From: Trichocoleus sp. FACHB-46
GTDB lineage: Bacteria; Cyanobacteriota; Cyanobacteriia; FACHB-46
Direction: 5' to 3'
Assembly: GCF_014695385.1 (NCBI RefSeq)
Contig: NZ_JACJOD010000031.1
Location: forward strand, 1-64,000
Length of the DNA: 64,000 nt
The notes beneath the pieces were generated by a model. The model was given only the letters and a program-made list of their open reading frames with translations, made no database searches and was not told where the DNA came from. A program made the translations under genes and the position numbers. Below, piece by piece: positions 45,939 through 54,626 of this stretch. The stretch's first letter is position 1. The number at the start of each line of letters is the position of its first letter.

Positions 45939-47377
45939 CTTCTGGCCTGCTTTTGCAGCATTTACAGGCGCGATCGCAAACTGACTGGCTTATTGGTGTT
46001 GACCAAGTCAAACTCACTGATCTGGCTCAGCATTTATTCCAAGAACTCACTCAACTCATCCACCAAGGAACTACTCCTAAAATCTTTTTAGCCGAGCGAT
46101 CGCCAGAGCGGTTTCTGGCAGGATTCCTCGCTGCTTGTGCTGCTCAATGCCCTGTGTTTTTGTGCAATCCTTGTTGGGTCCAGGCGGAGTGGCAGCAGGT
46201 CTTGGATTTGGTGACACCGGATTTAATTTGGGGCGATTGTGACTCTTTAGCTCTTCCCTCAAATACTTTGGCCCCCTCAGTATTAGAGGACTTTGCTCAA
46301 GTTCCCCCCAAGTGTGGGGGGCTAGGGAGGCCAGGTTCAGACCACTCAGGTTGGATCATGATTCCGACAGGGGGGTCATCTGGGCGAATTCGCTTTGCTA
46401 TCCACACTTGGTCAACGCTGCTGGCTTCAGTGCGGGGTTGCCAGCAATATTTTGAGGTGCAGAAAATTAATTCTTACTGTGTCTTGCCGATTTACCACGT
46501 CAGCGGTTTGATGCAATTTCTACGCTCTTTTGTGTCAGATGGGAAATTGGTAGTGCAGCCCTTCAAGCAATTGGAGGCAGGAGATTATAGCTCGATTGAC
46601 CTAACTCAATTTTTCATTTCTCTGGTGCCAACTCAATTACAGCGTTTGCTAGAAAGGCAAGAATCAAGCCATTGGTTGGCCCAGTTTCACACGGTTCTCC
46701 TTGGTGGAGCGCCCGCTTGGAATGATCTGCTAGAAGCTGCTAGACGCGATCGCATTCGTCTAGCCCCCACTTATGGCATGACCGAAACCGCCTCTCAAAT
46801 CGCCACCCTTCACCCAAAAGATTTTTTGGCAGGTCATCAAAATAGTGGTCGAGTTTTACCCCACGGCAACGTCAGTATCCACAGCGAGTCTGGAGAATTG
46901 CTGCTACCCGGTCAGGTCGGCCACATCAGGATTCAAGCTGAGTCATTGACGCTGGGCTATTATCCGCAACTGTTTGAGCAACCTCAGTTTCAACCCGATG
47001 ACTTGGGCTATCTCGACCAGCAAGGCTATTTGCACATCATCGGTCGCAGCAGCCACAAGATTATTACGGGGGGCGAAAATGTTTTTCCCGCCGAGGTGGA
47101 AGCAGCGATTCGAGCGACCAACTTAGTGACTGATGTTTGTGTAATTGGCCTTCCAAATGCTCACTGGGGGCAGGTTGTGACAGCGCTTTACGTTCCTGCC
47201 TGTCAAACTACTTCGACTAATTTAAGCGATCGTTTGCAAGCACGCTTAAGCAAATTTAAGCAGCCTAAATACTGGATTTCAGTCGAGCATTTACCGCGAA
47301 ATCTCCAAGGCAAAGTCAACTACGAACAGGCTCAAGCGATCGCCCTCAAATGGTTTCAGAATCGCTCCACTGCTTAA
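45923..47377 (+). CDS. menE: o-Succinylbenzoate-CoA ligase
   Basis: MenE activates o-succinylbenzoate with ATP and CoA. The 484-residue ANL-family protein has the P-loop MIPTGGSSGRIRFAIHT, the APTYGMTETASQI motif, the hinge region LGYLDQQGYLHIIGRSSHKIITGGENVFP, and a C-terminal lysine in PRNLQGKVNY. Residues about 127-142 (VPPKCGGLGRPGSDHSG, just before the P-loop) are encoded partly by a G/C hairpin element and look inserted. The N-terminal domain is divergent. It overlaps menC by 16 bases and the convergent thioesterase gene by 32. Confidence 0.92.
   Translation: MEQPLASGLLLQHLQARSQTDWLIGVDQVKLTDLAQHLFQELTQLIHQGTTPKIFLAERSPERFLAGFLAACAAQCPVFLCNPCWVQAEWQQVLDLVTPDLIWGDCDSLALPSNTLAPSVLEDFAQVPPKCGGLGRPGSDHSGWIMIPTGGSSGRIRFAIHTWSTLLASVRGCQQYFEVQKINSYCVLPIYHVSGLMQFLRSFVSDGKLVVQPFKQLEAGDYSSIDLTQFFISLVPTQLQRLLERQESSHWLAQFHTVLLGGAPAWNDLLEAARRDRIRLAPTYGMTETASQIATLHPKDFLAGHQNSGRVLPHGNVSIHSESGELLLPGQVGHIRIQAESLTLGYYPQLFEQPQFQPDDLGYLDQQGYLHIIGRSSHKIITGGENVFPAEVEAAIRATNLVTDVCVIGLPNAHWGQVVTALYVPACQTTSTNLSDRLQARLSKFKQPKYWISVEHLPRNLQGKVNYEQAQAIALKWFQNRSTA
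46304..46321. repeat. CCCCCC/GGGGGG hairpin element inside menE
   Basis: CCCCCC (46304-46309) and GGGGGG (46316-46321) surround AAGTGT and are followed by CTAGGGAGG. The same type of element is commonly intergenic in cyanobacteria. Here it stays in frame as PPKCGGLGR. Confidence 0.65.
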
Positions 47378-47771
47378 GCCATTGCCACATCATTTCTGGC
47401 AAATTTTCTCGTTTTCTAATTGTCGGATTAATACAGACATGACGAGTATGCGCTTGGCTTAACGGGCGATCGCTGGAGCCTTCTGCAAAAATTTGGTAAT
47501 CAATTCTGAATTCTTGCTCTGAAATTAATGTTGGTGTCAGATGAATCAATTCTTGATCACCACAAAACATGGGTCGAAAAAAATCAACTTCTGCATGGGT
47601 GATGGGAATGGCGATCGCAGAGTTGCTGAAAAACTCCTTCAAATTAATTCCTGAGGCTGCCAAAGAGGCTTCATAAGCTTCATGACACATCGCCAACACA
47701 TTGGCAAAGTAGACTACACCCGCTGCATCAGTGTCTTGAAAGCGAATGGTTCGAGAATAGATAAAAGGCAT
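47346..47771 (-). CDS. menI: DHNA-CoA thioesterase (4HBT hotdog fold)
   Basis: A 141-residue hotdog thioesterase with IRFQDTDAAGVVYFANVLAMCHEAYEASL, whose Asp15 is the catalytic acid of the 4-hydroxybenzoyl-CoA-type group. It resembles the cyanobacterial 1,4-dihydroxy-2-naphthoyl-CoA hydrolase, which frees dihydroxynaphthoate between MenB and MenA. That assignment is supported by its place facing menA-menC-menE, whose last gene it overlaps by 32 bases on the other strand. Confidence 0.88.
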   Translation of the reverse strand: MPFIYSRTIRFQDTDAAGVVYFANVLAMCHEAYEASLAASGINLKEFFSNSAIAIPITHAEVDFFRPMFCGDQELIHLTPTLISEQEFRIDYQIFAEGSSDRPLSQAHTRHVCINPTIRKRENLPEMMWQWLKQWSDSETI

Positions 47772-47788
47772 TGATTTTCTAGTTCTAA

Positions 47789-48418
47789 TTAAGTGCTAAC
47801 AGACTCAGCTTGTGAAGCTTGTTGTAGATAACCTGCTGCCACACAATCCGCCACAATTTGCTCCACTAAGGGCCACAACTCCGGTGCTCCTTCCTGGACA
47901 GGCTGCATCCGCCACAACACTTGATCTGCTCTAATGCCATGCTTTTTCCAAGAAGCTCCCCCAGTTTGCTGATTGTTTAGAATCGGTTGGAGGCGATCGA
48001 GGGCAACGGCAAATTTGGCTTCTGGAGTCACTTGAGCTTCAAATTCTTCCCAGAGCGATCGCAACTCAGTTCCTTGGTCTGGAGGCAACAACCCAAATAA
48101 GCGATCGGCAGCCGCCAGTTCCCGCTCCGCTTTGCTTTGGTTACCGCTGAGGTCGTAGCAGAACGTATCACCTGCATCAATCTCGACTAAATCGTGCAGC
48201 AACAGCAATTTGACAGCGTGTAATAGATTCACGCCTGCGGGCGCGTACTCAGCCAGCACGATCGCCATCAAGGCAATATGCCAGGAATGTTCTGCGCTAT
48301 TTTCCTGCCGCGAAGCGTTGGTGAGCAACGTCTGCCGCAAAATCTGCTTTAGTTTGTCAATTTCGACAATAAAGGCAATTTGTTGAGCGAGTCGGTTGGA
48401 TGGCACAGCAAACCCCAA
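47789..48418 (-). CDS. HD-domain hydrolase (YfbR-like)
   Basis: A 209-residue HD-domain protein. ENSAEHSWHIALMAIVLAEY and LLLLHDLVEIDAGD give the H...HD...D metal set, as in the YfbR/HDDC2 5'-deoxynucleotidase family. A conserved region LLPPDQGTELRSLWEEFE follows. The natural substrate is not determined. The only in-frame start is a TTG at 48418 with no clear ribosome binding site (a GTG at 48406 is also possible), so the N-terminus is uncertain. It lies 17 bases upstream of the thioesterase gene. Confidence 0.8.
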   Translation of the reverse strand: MGFAVPSNRLAQQIAFIVEIDKLKQILRQTLLTNASRQENSAEHSWHIALMAIVLAEYAPAGVNLLHAVKLLLLHDLVEIDAGDTFCYDLSGNQSKAERELAAADRLFGLLPPDQGTELRSLWEEFEAQVTPEAKFAVALDRLQPILNNQQTGGASWKKHGIRADQVLWRMQPVQEGAPELWPLVEQIVADCVAAGYLQQASQAESVST

Positions 48419-48450
48419 TCAGTTCTAACCAGGTTTCTACCATGCCCTAG

Positions 48451-48945
48451 TTACTTCAACCAAGACTCCAACAAAGCGCCTCGCTCTTGTAAATCTTGCC
48501 GCTGGTCATCCGTTAAACCCACTCCTACACCCAGACGGCAACCTTCCACCCAAGCTCCAGCCCAACTAGTTTTGTTGAGGGTCGCCCCTCGCAGGTCCGC
48601 ATTTCTTAAATCAGCATCTTGCAACTGAGCGTAAATCAAGTCAGCTTTCACCAGGCTGCTACCGTTCAGTTTCGCTCCTGTTAAATTCGCTCGAATCAAA
48701 TTCGCTCCATCTAATGTCAAACCTGCTAGCTCCACACCACGCAAATCAGGAAACTTGACTCGACTAGGTTCAGCAAAAAAGCGCATTACACAAGCAACAT
48801 TGGCATCAGTGTTGGGCATCAGCAACATGAAGTCGGCGTAGCGAGCCAACCCCAACTGTTTCAGGATTTGCAGGCGATCGCTCACTTCCTGCTCCAGGAA
48901 ACGGTTAGAGAAGGCTAACAAATCTGATGCGGTAGTTGGCAGCAT
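48451..48945 (-). CDS. Pentapeptide-repeat protein
   Basis: A 164-residue protein. The N-terminal 65 residues are helical and unassigned. Residues 66-130 are pentapeptide repeats ([20 protein letters not shown], then [33 protein letters not shown]), which form a square right-handed beta-helix. The C-terminus ([19 protein letters not shown]) is helical. No specific function is known. The ATG at 48945 follows GAGGAG by three bases; a start at 48999 would add 18 residues. Confidence 0.85.
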   Translation of the reverse strand: MLPTTASDLLAFSNRFLEQEVSDRLQILKQLGLARYADFMLLMPNTDANVACVMRFFAEPSRVKFPDLRGVELAGLTLDGANLIRANLTGAKLNGSSLVKADLIYAQLQDADLRNADLRGATLNKTSWAGAWVEGCRLGVGVGLTDDQRQDLQERGALLESWLK

Positions 48946-49071
48946 AAGCTCCTCAAAATCTCGCGATCGGCTTTTCTCATCATTTTGCACTGGTCGCAAA
49001 TTTACTGGTTTAGTACGGATATTACTGAGGCACTAAATACGAAATTTTCTATCTAGGAAATGTAGTTACTC

Positions 49072-52000
49072 ATGTCAGACCTTTACGAGAGCAAGAACGA
49101 GCCCATGCCTATCAATAACGACGCAGTCACGGTCAACGAAGATACAGTCGTATCAATTAATGTACTTGGCAATGACAGCAGTACCGATGGTAGCTTGCTC
49201 ACTATTGTTAACTTTAGCCAAGCCACCAACGGCTCGGTTTCAAGTAATGGAGATGGAACCTTCACCTACACCCCAAACGCCAACTTCAATGGCAGTGATA
49301 GCTATACCTATATGGTCGGTTCGGGTACAGGTACTGAGAGCGCTACGGTGGCGATCACGGTTAGCCCTATCAATGACGAACCGATCGCTAGTAACGACGC
49401 TTTCACAACTAGTGAAAATACAACCATCACCATTTCTGCTCTACTAGCCAATGATTTCGATGTTGATGGTGATTTTCTCACAATTATTGACTTCACTAAC
49501 GTTGCTAATGGCGTGCTGATCGATAATGGCGACGGCAGCTTCTCCTATAGTCCCAATTTTGGCTTCACTGGTGCTGATGGCTTTAGTTACATCATTAGCG
49601 ATGGCAATGGAAATACCAGCCAAGCAAGTGTCACCATTTCAGTCGGTAATGGCTCTGGTGAAGGATTGGGTAGCATTAATGGCACACCAAATGATGACAC
49701 TCTGCCAGGCACTAATGGTAACGACACCATCTACGGCTATGGCGGCAATGACACGATTAGCCCTGGCCTAGGCTACGACTATGTCGATGGTGGCGAAGGG
49801 GAAGACACCTTAATCATTGACTACTCCTCCCTCGACTCTATGTCTGGCTACTCCTATGGCTATGGCAGTGGTTACTACTCTGGCTACAGTTACAGTGGCA
49901 ATGGCTACAGCAACATCAGCTTTAGTAACATTGAACGCTTCAACATTACAGGAACGGCAAACAACGATTATCTTTACGGTGCTGAGCTAAACGACATCCT
50001 CAATGGTAATGATGGCGACGACGAAATCTATGGTGGTGGTGGAGCTGACATCCTCAACGGTGGCAACGGCAATGACACCATTTATGGTGGTGACGGTGAC
50101 GACACTATTAACGGTGGAATTGGCAATGATGTCATTTTCAGCGGCAATGGAGCCGATACCATTGATGGCGGTGCTGGCGACGATGCTTTAAAGGATGTAG
50201 ATTTCTCTGCGGATACAACTGGCCTTAATTTCAATGACACTAATCCCATTACTGGCAACATCACTTTAGCCAACGGAACAGTTGCCACTAATGTCGAGTT
50301 CATCGATGGTTTGACTACAGGCATCGGCAACGACACCATCAACTTCAGCCGTCAACGTAACAACACCATCAACACAGGTGCTGGCGACGACATCATCAAT
50401 GCGGGGTTGGGGCAAGACTACGTCAATGGGGGTGAAGGAGAAGACACCCTCACTATTGACTACTCCTCGCTCGGCTACATGTATGGCTCTTCCTATGGCA
50501 ATGGCAATGGTTACTACTCTGACACGTACAACAGTATCAGCTTTAGCAACATTGAGCGCTTCAACATCACAGGAACTGCCAATAACGACTCTATTTTTGG
50601 TGGTTACGGCGATGATGTACTCAATGGTGGGGCGGGGGATGATCTTATTTCTGGAAGTGGCGGAGCCGATACCATTGATGGCGGTGCTGGCGACGATGCT
50701 TTAAAGGATGTAGATTTCTCTGCGGATACAACTGGCCTTAATTTCAATGACACTAATCCCATTACTGGCAACATCACTTTAGCCAACGGAACAGTTGCCA
50801 CTAATGTCGAGTTCATCGATGGTTTGACTACAGGCATCGGCAACGACAACATCAACTACAGCCGTCAGCGTAACAACACCATCAACACAGGGGCTGGTAA
50901 TGACAAAATTAACTCTGGCCTAGGATACGACTATGTCGATGGCGGCGAAGGGGAAGACACCTTAGTCATTGACTACTCCTCCCTCGACTCTATGTCTGGG
51001 TCTGGTAATTCTTACTACTATGGCTATAACAGTAGCTATTACTCTGGATATGGAGTCAATGGCTACAGCAGCATCAACTTCAGCAACATCGAGCACTTGA
51101 ATGTCACTGGAACTGCCAATAGTGACATTTTCGGAGGTGGTAGTGGCAGCGATGTTCTCAGCGGCGGGGCTGGTAATGATGTCATTTCTAGCTGTGGAGG
51201 TGCAGACCTCATTGATGGTGGTGCAGGTGAAGATGGATTAGGAGATGCAGATTTCTCTGCGAATACCACTGGACTCAGCTTCAGTGATGCAACTGCGATC
51301 GCGGGCAATATCACTTTAGCCAACGGCACAGTTGCTACCAATGTTGAGTTCATTGATGGCTTGACCACAGGCAGCGGCAACGACACCATCAACTTCAGTC
51401 GTCAGCGCAACAACATCATCAACACAGGGGCAGGCAACGACACGATCAATGCAGGTTTAGGACAAGACTTTGTCGATGGCGGCGAAGGAGAGGACACTCT
51501 CATCGTTGACTACTCCGCCCTCAACTCCATGTCCGGAGGTTCTGATTACTACAGCTCTAGAGGTGGTTACTTTGCAGGCTATGGAACCGATGGCTTCAGC
51601 AGCATCAGCCTTAGAAACATCGAGCACCTGAATGTCACTGGAACTGCCAATAATGACATTTTTGGGGGCATTGGTGGTGACGATGTTCTCAACGGTGGAG
51701 CTGGTAATGATGTGATTAGTGGGGGTGGCGGCGCTGACAAGATTGATGGTGGTGCTGGTGAAGATGCTTTGAACGATGCTGACTTCTCAACTGCCACTAA
51801 GAATCTCACTTTTGGAGATACTGGCAGCATCAGTAAGGAACTCAAGCTAGCCAATGGCACTGTTATCACCAATATCGAGTTTTTCGATGGGCTCACTACA
51901 GGTAGTGGTAATGACACTATCAACTACAGTCGTTACCGCAACAATACGATTAACACAGGTAGTGGGAACGACAACATTAATGCGGGCTTAGGAGCAGACA

Positions 52001-52626
52001 CTGTGGATGGTGGAGCAGGTGATGATCTGCTCCACATCGATTACTCCTCTCTCAGCTACATGTATGGCTACAACTACTCCAATGGTGGTGGCTATTACTC
52101 TGGCTACAGCGCCAATGGCTACAACTCCATTAGCTTTAGCAACATCGAGCGTCTCAATATCACTGGCACTATCAGTAGCGACTCCTTGTATGGCGGCGAT
52201 GGCAACGATACCCTCAGTGGTGGCTTTGGCAACGACTACATCTCCGGTGGTGCTGGTAATGACACGCTGAATGATGGAGCTGGCAGCGACACTCTCATTG
52301 GTGGCACAGGTAATGACGCGATCACCCTGACCAATGATGGTTTCTCTAACACCATTTTTTACACCAATGGTGATGGCAGCGATACAGTGAAGCAGTTCCG
52401 GAGAGGGGCAGGCGGAGACGTCATCTTCTTTAGCGGCATTGCTGCGATTGATGTCGTCAAATCTGGCAACGGCACACAACTACGGCTCAGTGATGGCATC
52501 AGCAACAACGCAGGTTTCGGCAAAGGTGCTTTACTAGTGACGTTAGCAGAGACAGCAGGCTTTGCAGCAGCCGACGTTAATATAAATCTGCTTTCAAACG
52601 ATGGAGGCCAGTTCCTATTTGCTTAG
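49072..52626 (+). CDS. RTX-type secreted Ca-binding protein with cadherin-like and tandem modules
   Basis: A 1184-residue protein without N-terminal signal. Residues 12-195 are two Tandem-95/cadherin-like repeats (GDGTFTYTPNANFNGSDSYT, then GDGSFSYSPNFGFTGADGF). From about 205 on there are calcium-binding nonapeptides (GGxGxDxUx) in five long modules. Each has DYVDGGEGEDTLIIDYSSL, a Tyr/Gly/Ser-rich variable stretch, ISFSNIERFNITGTANND, RTX repeats, LANGTVATNVEFIDGLTTG and the NNTINTGAG block. The C-terminus ends in GQFLFA, typical of type I secretion substrates in cyanobacteria; the transporter genes are not nearby. An adhesion, S-layer or matrix role is inference. A terminator follows. Confidence 0.88.
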   Translation: MSDLYESKNEPMPINNDAVTVNEDTVVSINVLGNDSSTDGSLLTIVNFSQATNGSVSSNGDGTFTYTPNANFNGSDSYTYMVGSGTGTESATVAITVSPINDEPIASNDAFTTSENTTITISALLANDFDVDGDFLTIIDFTNVANGVLIDNGDGSFSYSPNFGFTGADGFSYIISDGNGNTSQASVTISVGNGSGEGLGSINGTPNDDTLPGTNGNDTIYGYGGNDTISPGLGYDYVDGGEGEDTLIIDYSSLDSMSGYSYGYGSGYYSGYSYSGNGYSNISFSNIERFNITGTANNDYLYGAELNDILNGNDGDDEIYGGGGADILNGGNGNDTIYGGDGDDTINGGIGNDVIFSGNGADTIDGGAGDDALKDVDFSADTTGLNFNDTNPITGNITLANGTVATNVEFIDGLTTGIGNDTINFSRQRNNTINTGAGDDIINAGLGQDYVNGGEGEDTLTIDYSSLGYMYGSSYGNGNGYYSDTYNSISFSNIERFNITGTANNDSIFGGYGDDVLNGGAGDDLISGSGGADTIDGGAGDDALKDVDFSADTTGLNFNDTNPITGNITLANGTVATNVEFIDGLTTGIGNDNINYSRQRNNTINTGAGNDKINSGLGYDYVDGGEGEDTLVIDYSSLDSMSGSGNSYYYGYNSSYYSGYGVNGYSSINFSNIEHLNVTGTANSDIFGGGSGSDVLSGGAGNDVISSCGGADLIDGGAGEDGLGDADFSANTTGLSFSDATAIAGNITLANGTVATNVEFIDGLTTGSGNDTINFSRQRNNIINTGAGNDTINAGLGQDFVDGGEGEDTLIVDYSALNSMSGGSDYYSSRGGYFAGYGTDGFSSISLRNIEHLNVTGTANNDIFGGIGGDDVLNGGAGNDVISGGGGADKIDGGAGEDALNDADFSTATKNLTFGDTGSISKELKLANGTVITNIEFFDGLTTGSGNDTINYSRYRNNTINTGSGNDNINAGLGADTVDGGAGDDLLHIDYSSLSYMYGYNYSNGGGYYSGYSANGYNSISFSNIERLNITGTISSDSLYGGDGNDTLSGGFGNDYISGGAGNDTLNDGAGSDTLIGGTGNDAITLTNDGFSNTIFYTNGDGSDTVKQFRRGAGGDVIFFSGIAAIDVVKSGNGTQLRLSDGISNNAGFGKGALLVTLAETAGFAAADVNINLLSNDGGQFLFA
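50149..50335 (+). repeat. First copy of a perfect 187-bp direct repeat in the RTX gene
   Basis: Identical base by base to 50662-50848 (offset 513 bases, 171 codons). It codes for ADTIDGGAGDDALKDVDFSA to VEFIDGLTTGIGND. Flanking module DNA is similar but not identical. Confidence 0.9.
50662..50848 (+). repeat. Second copy of the perfect 187-bp direct repeat
   Basis: Matches 50149-50335 exactly and in the same frame. Corresponding segments in the later modules (near 51210-51380 and 51740-51910) have diverged. Confidence 0.9.
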
Positions 52627-52664
52627 TTCTGCTAAAAACAAGTCTGGAATTGTAATTAGCTAGT

Positions 52665-52702
52665 AAAAGAGGGGACAACGGGAAAAGTTTGTCCCCTCTT
52701 TT
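52665..52702. terminator. Bidirectional terminator between the RTX gene and crtW
   Basis: AAAAGAGGGGACAA (52665-52678) is perfectly complementary to TTGTCCCCTCTTTT (52689-52702) with a ten-base loop. Both strands carry T-runs after the stem, so it can end both convergent genes. Confidence 0.9.
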
Positions 52703-52743
52703 GCGTTCGTAACGACTGCTATTAGCATTACCTCACTTTGCGT

Positions 52744-53502
52744 TTAATCTAAGCTTTTTCTGACTGCGGCTAATCCATACCAAGGGACATCTGGATACTC
52801 GTGATGCTCCCAGTGATAACCAAAGTGATAGCAGCTAAGAAATGACCAAACACTTGAACAATTGAGGCTAGTTGCCCGATGGCGATTGGTATATCCTGCT
52901 GAAGGCTCGCGGTGAGGTAGATAAATCCCAAAGTAAAAGAGTTGCCAGGAGCTTAAAAGAAGTGGCAACAACCAAAACAACAACACATTAGCTAGGGGAA
53001 CTTGAAACCCAAATAGCAAACTGTAAAAAACAATGCTCATGCCAATTAGCAAAATCCAACTTTGCTTGCCTGACAGGTAGCTTTTCATAAAGTGAAAGTA
53101 CCAGGCCCTAATGCTTTGAGGCTCCCGATCATAAAAGTCTGGATCGCGATTGGTAGCTGGAGCGCGATGATGTAGGCGATGGTTAGCTAAAAGATCTTGA
53201 TAGGGCAGGAGGGCATAAAAAGCAGAAACTACGGTGCCAATACCCTCGTTAATTTTGCGGTTTTTGGAAATAGTTCCGTGCATTGCGTCATGAGCTGTAA
53301 TGAACAGCCCAGTATGCAAAAAAGTTCTAATTAGAATAACTGGAATTAAACCAAAAATTTGTAAGCTAGAAATATCAATCGTGAAACACCATATCAAGCT
53401 TCCTAACCATAGGCTAGTAATAGTAGCAGCGATTAAAATTCCTGCATAAGAAGCTATAGAAATCGAAGATGATTCCTTTAATCTAATATCTAAATTTTGC
53501 AT
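52744..53502 (-). CDS. crtW: Beta-carotene ketolase, CrtW type
   Basis: CrtW adds 4-keto groups to beta-carotene, giving echinenone and canthaxanthin. The 252-residue di-iron membrane enzyme has the three histidine clusters LFITAHDAMHGTIS, ANHRLHHRAPATNRDPDF, and CYHFGYHWEHHEYPDVPWY, and four membrane helices. The first His cluster and FGYHWEHHEYP distinguish it from ordinary fatty acid desaturases. The ATG at 53502 is the start; a TTG three codons upstream is weaker. Echinenone could also serve an orange carotenoid protein, but none is encoded here. Confidence 0.9.
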   Translation of the reverse strand: MQNLDIRLKESSSISIASYAGILIAATITSLWLGSLIWCFTIDISSLQIFGLIPVILIRTFLHTGLFITAHDAMHGTISKNRKINEGIGTVVSAFYALLPYQDLLANHRLHHRAPATNRDPDFYDREPQSIRAWYFHFMKSYLSGKQSWILLIGMSIVFYSLLFGFQVPLANVLLFWLLPLLLSSWQLFYFGIYLPHREPSAGYTNRHRATSLNCSSVWSFLSCYHFGYHWEHHEYPDVPWYGLAAVRKSLD

Positions 53503-53668
53503 AATATCCAATTAAAAATTCGGGCGATCGCTAAACAGCAATCCGATTCAATCAAGTTCGCTGCTGTACCGCAAACCGATCATCAAAAGCCGCTGTATCA
53601 AACTGCTAGTAAGAGCACTGACTTTGTAGGGTGCCATAGTCCATCAGCGCTCTTAGCTATTTAGGAGA

Positions 53669-53866
53669 TTAGACCCAGTTCTCTGGAGTGTCTAAGCCCC
53701 ACTCATGCTTCAGAAATTCTTGGTACATCTTTTCTCGCAGCATCATTTGCTCATACAAGCTGACTAGAAACTCCTGAGCTTGTTCACGGGACATGAGCTG
53801 AACTTGATCTGCGAAACTTCTAAGACTGAATTCTTGTTCTAAAGATAATTGGGCGGGGGAATTCAT
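53669..53866 (-). CDS. nblA: Phycobilisome degradation protein NblA
   Basis: NblA is a small adaptor bringing phycobilisomes to Clp protease during nutrient starvation. The 65-residue protein carries the family sequence LSLEQEFSLRSFADQVQLMS, REQAQEFLVSLYEQMMLREK and a C-terminal FLKHEWGLD. The ATG at 53866 has AGGAG six bases upstream; a start at 53893 would add nine residues. I found no NtcA site (GTA-N8-TAC) upstream. Confidence 0.95.
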   Translation of the reverse strand: MNSPAQLSLEQEFSLRSFADQVQLMSREQAQEFLVSLYEQMMLREKMYQEFLKHEWGLDTPENWV

Positions 53867-54050
53867 AACGGGCTCCTTGCCAAGTAAAACCAAGAGAGAG
53901 TAATAGTGAGAAAAAAGCTTTGAAGTGATTTTTGTAAACCTATGTAAACAAAGATAACAAATTATTTAGGAAACGGTTTCTATCTTCTGTAGAGTTACCT
54001 CTTTACAACTTTAGGTACAGGTATGGCACAAAGCGGCCAAGCCCAGACCA

Positions 54051-54443
54051 CTAGCGAGGTAGGGGAGTGACTGCCGCCACTTCCTCTAGTTCTGGATCTA
54101 CCACTTGCAGGTGTTGTTCTAGCAGGGCCAGATTTCGGATGTTCGATTTATAAAAGGCATCGAACAAGTCACCAATCAGCGGTATAGAACCCACTACTGC
54201 CTCCAAGCCGATGTTGAAGACCATGCGGTACAACACGGGAGAGGGCAAACTGAATCGAGCTGCCAGGAAAATGATGTAAGCCGAGAAGGCGGTGCTTACA
54301 AGATCTCCTGCCCCTGGAATTAGCCCCATAATCGGGTCTAGGCCGATTCGGAAACCGATACCCGGAATTCGAATGGCAGTGTCCATCAAGCGGCTGAGCT
54401 TACGGATACGATTGAGTGTGAGGAGACGTTCAGTGTTGTTCAT
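54051..54443 (-). CDS. DUF4112 family membrane protein
   Basis: A 130-residue protein. MDTAIRIPGIGFRIGLDPIMG and LIPGAGDLVSTAFSAYIIFLA at the front, then NIGLEAVVGSIPLIGDLFDAFYKSNIRN, are the DUF4112 signatures, with two membrane helices. The function is unknown. The gene is alone on the minus strand, with the region to its right unrelated. The ATG at 54443 is the first in-frame start. Confidence 0.82.
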   Translation of the reverse strand: MNNTERLLTLNRIRKLSRLMDTAIRIPGIGFRIGLDPIMGLIPGAGDLVSTAFSAYIIFLAARFSLPSPVLYRMVFNIGLEAVVGSIPLIGDLFDAFYKSNIRNLALLEQHLQVVDPELEEVAAVTPLPR

Positions 54444-54626
54444 ATCTTGATCGTCGCAAAGGTGACAGGCGATCGCTTGTATCAGGAGAGAGAATGCAAA
54501 TAGGGTTATTGCCTCGTCCTCGTGACTGAGTTGAGGGTGGCTGAATATGCAATTGGGTAGGCTGCACCAAAACGGCGATCGCTCTCCCTGCTTCAGTCTC
54601 AGTGCGAACTATGAGACAATCACACT

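Noticed and set aside
50000-52300. Repeats in the RTX gene as a possible CRISPR array
   Set aside because: The repeats are long, in frame, and translate to calcium-binding nonapeptides. There are no unique spacers of constant length and no cas genes.
49083-52479. Several long minus-strand frames opposite the RTX gene
   Set aside because: They repeat with the period of the RTX modules and are antisense shadows of Gly/Asp-rich codons.
53867-54050. NtcA-binding site upstream of nblA
   Set aside because: No GTA-N8-TAC with correct spacing; only poor partial matches.
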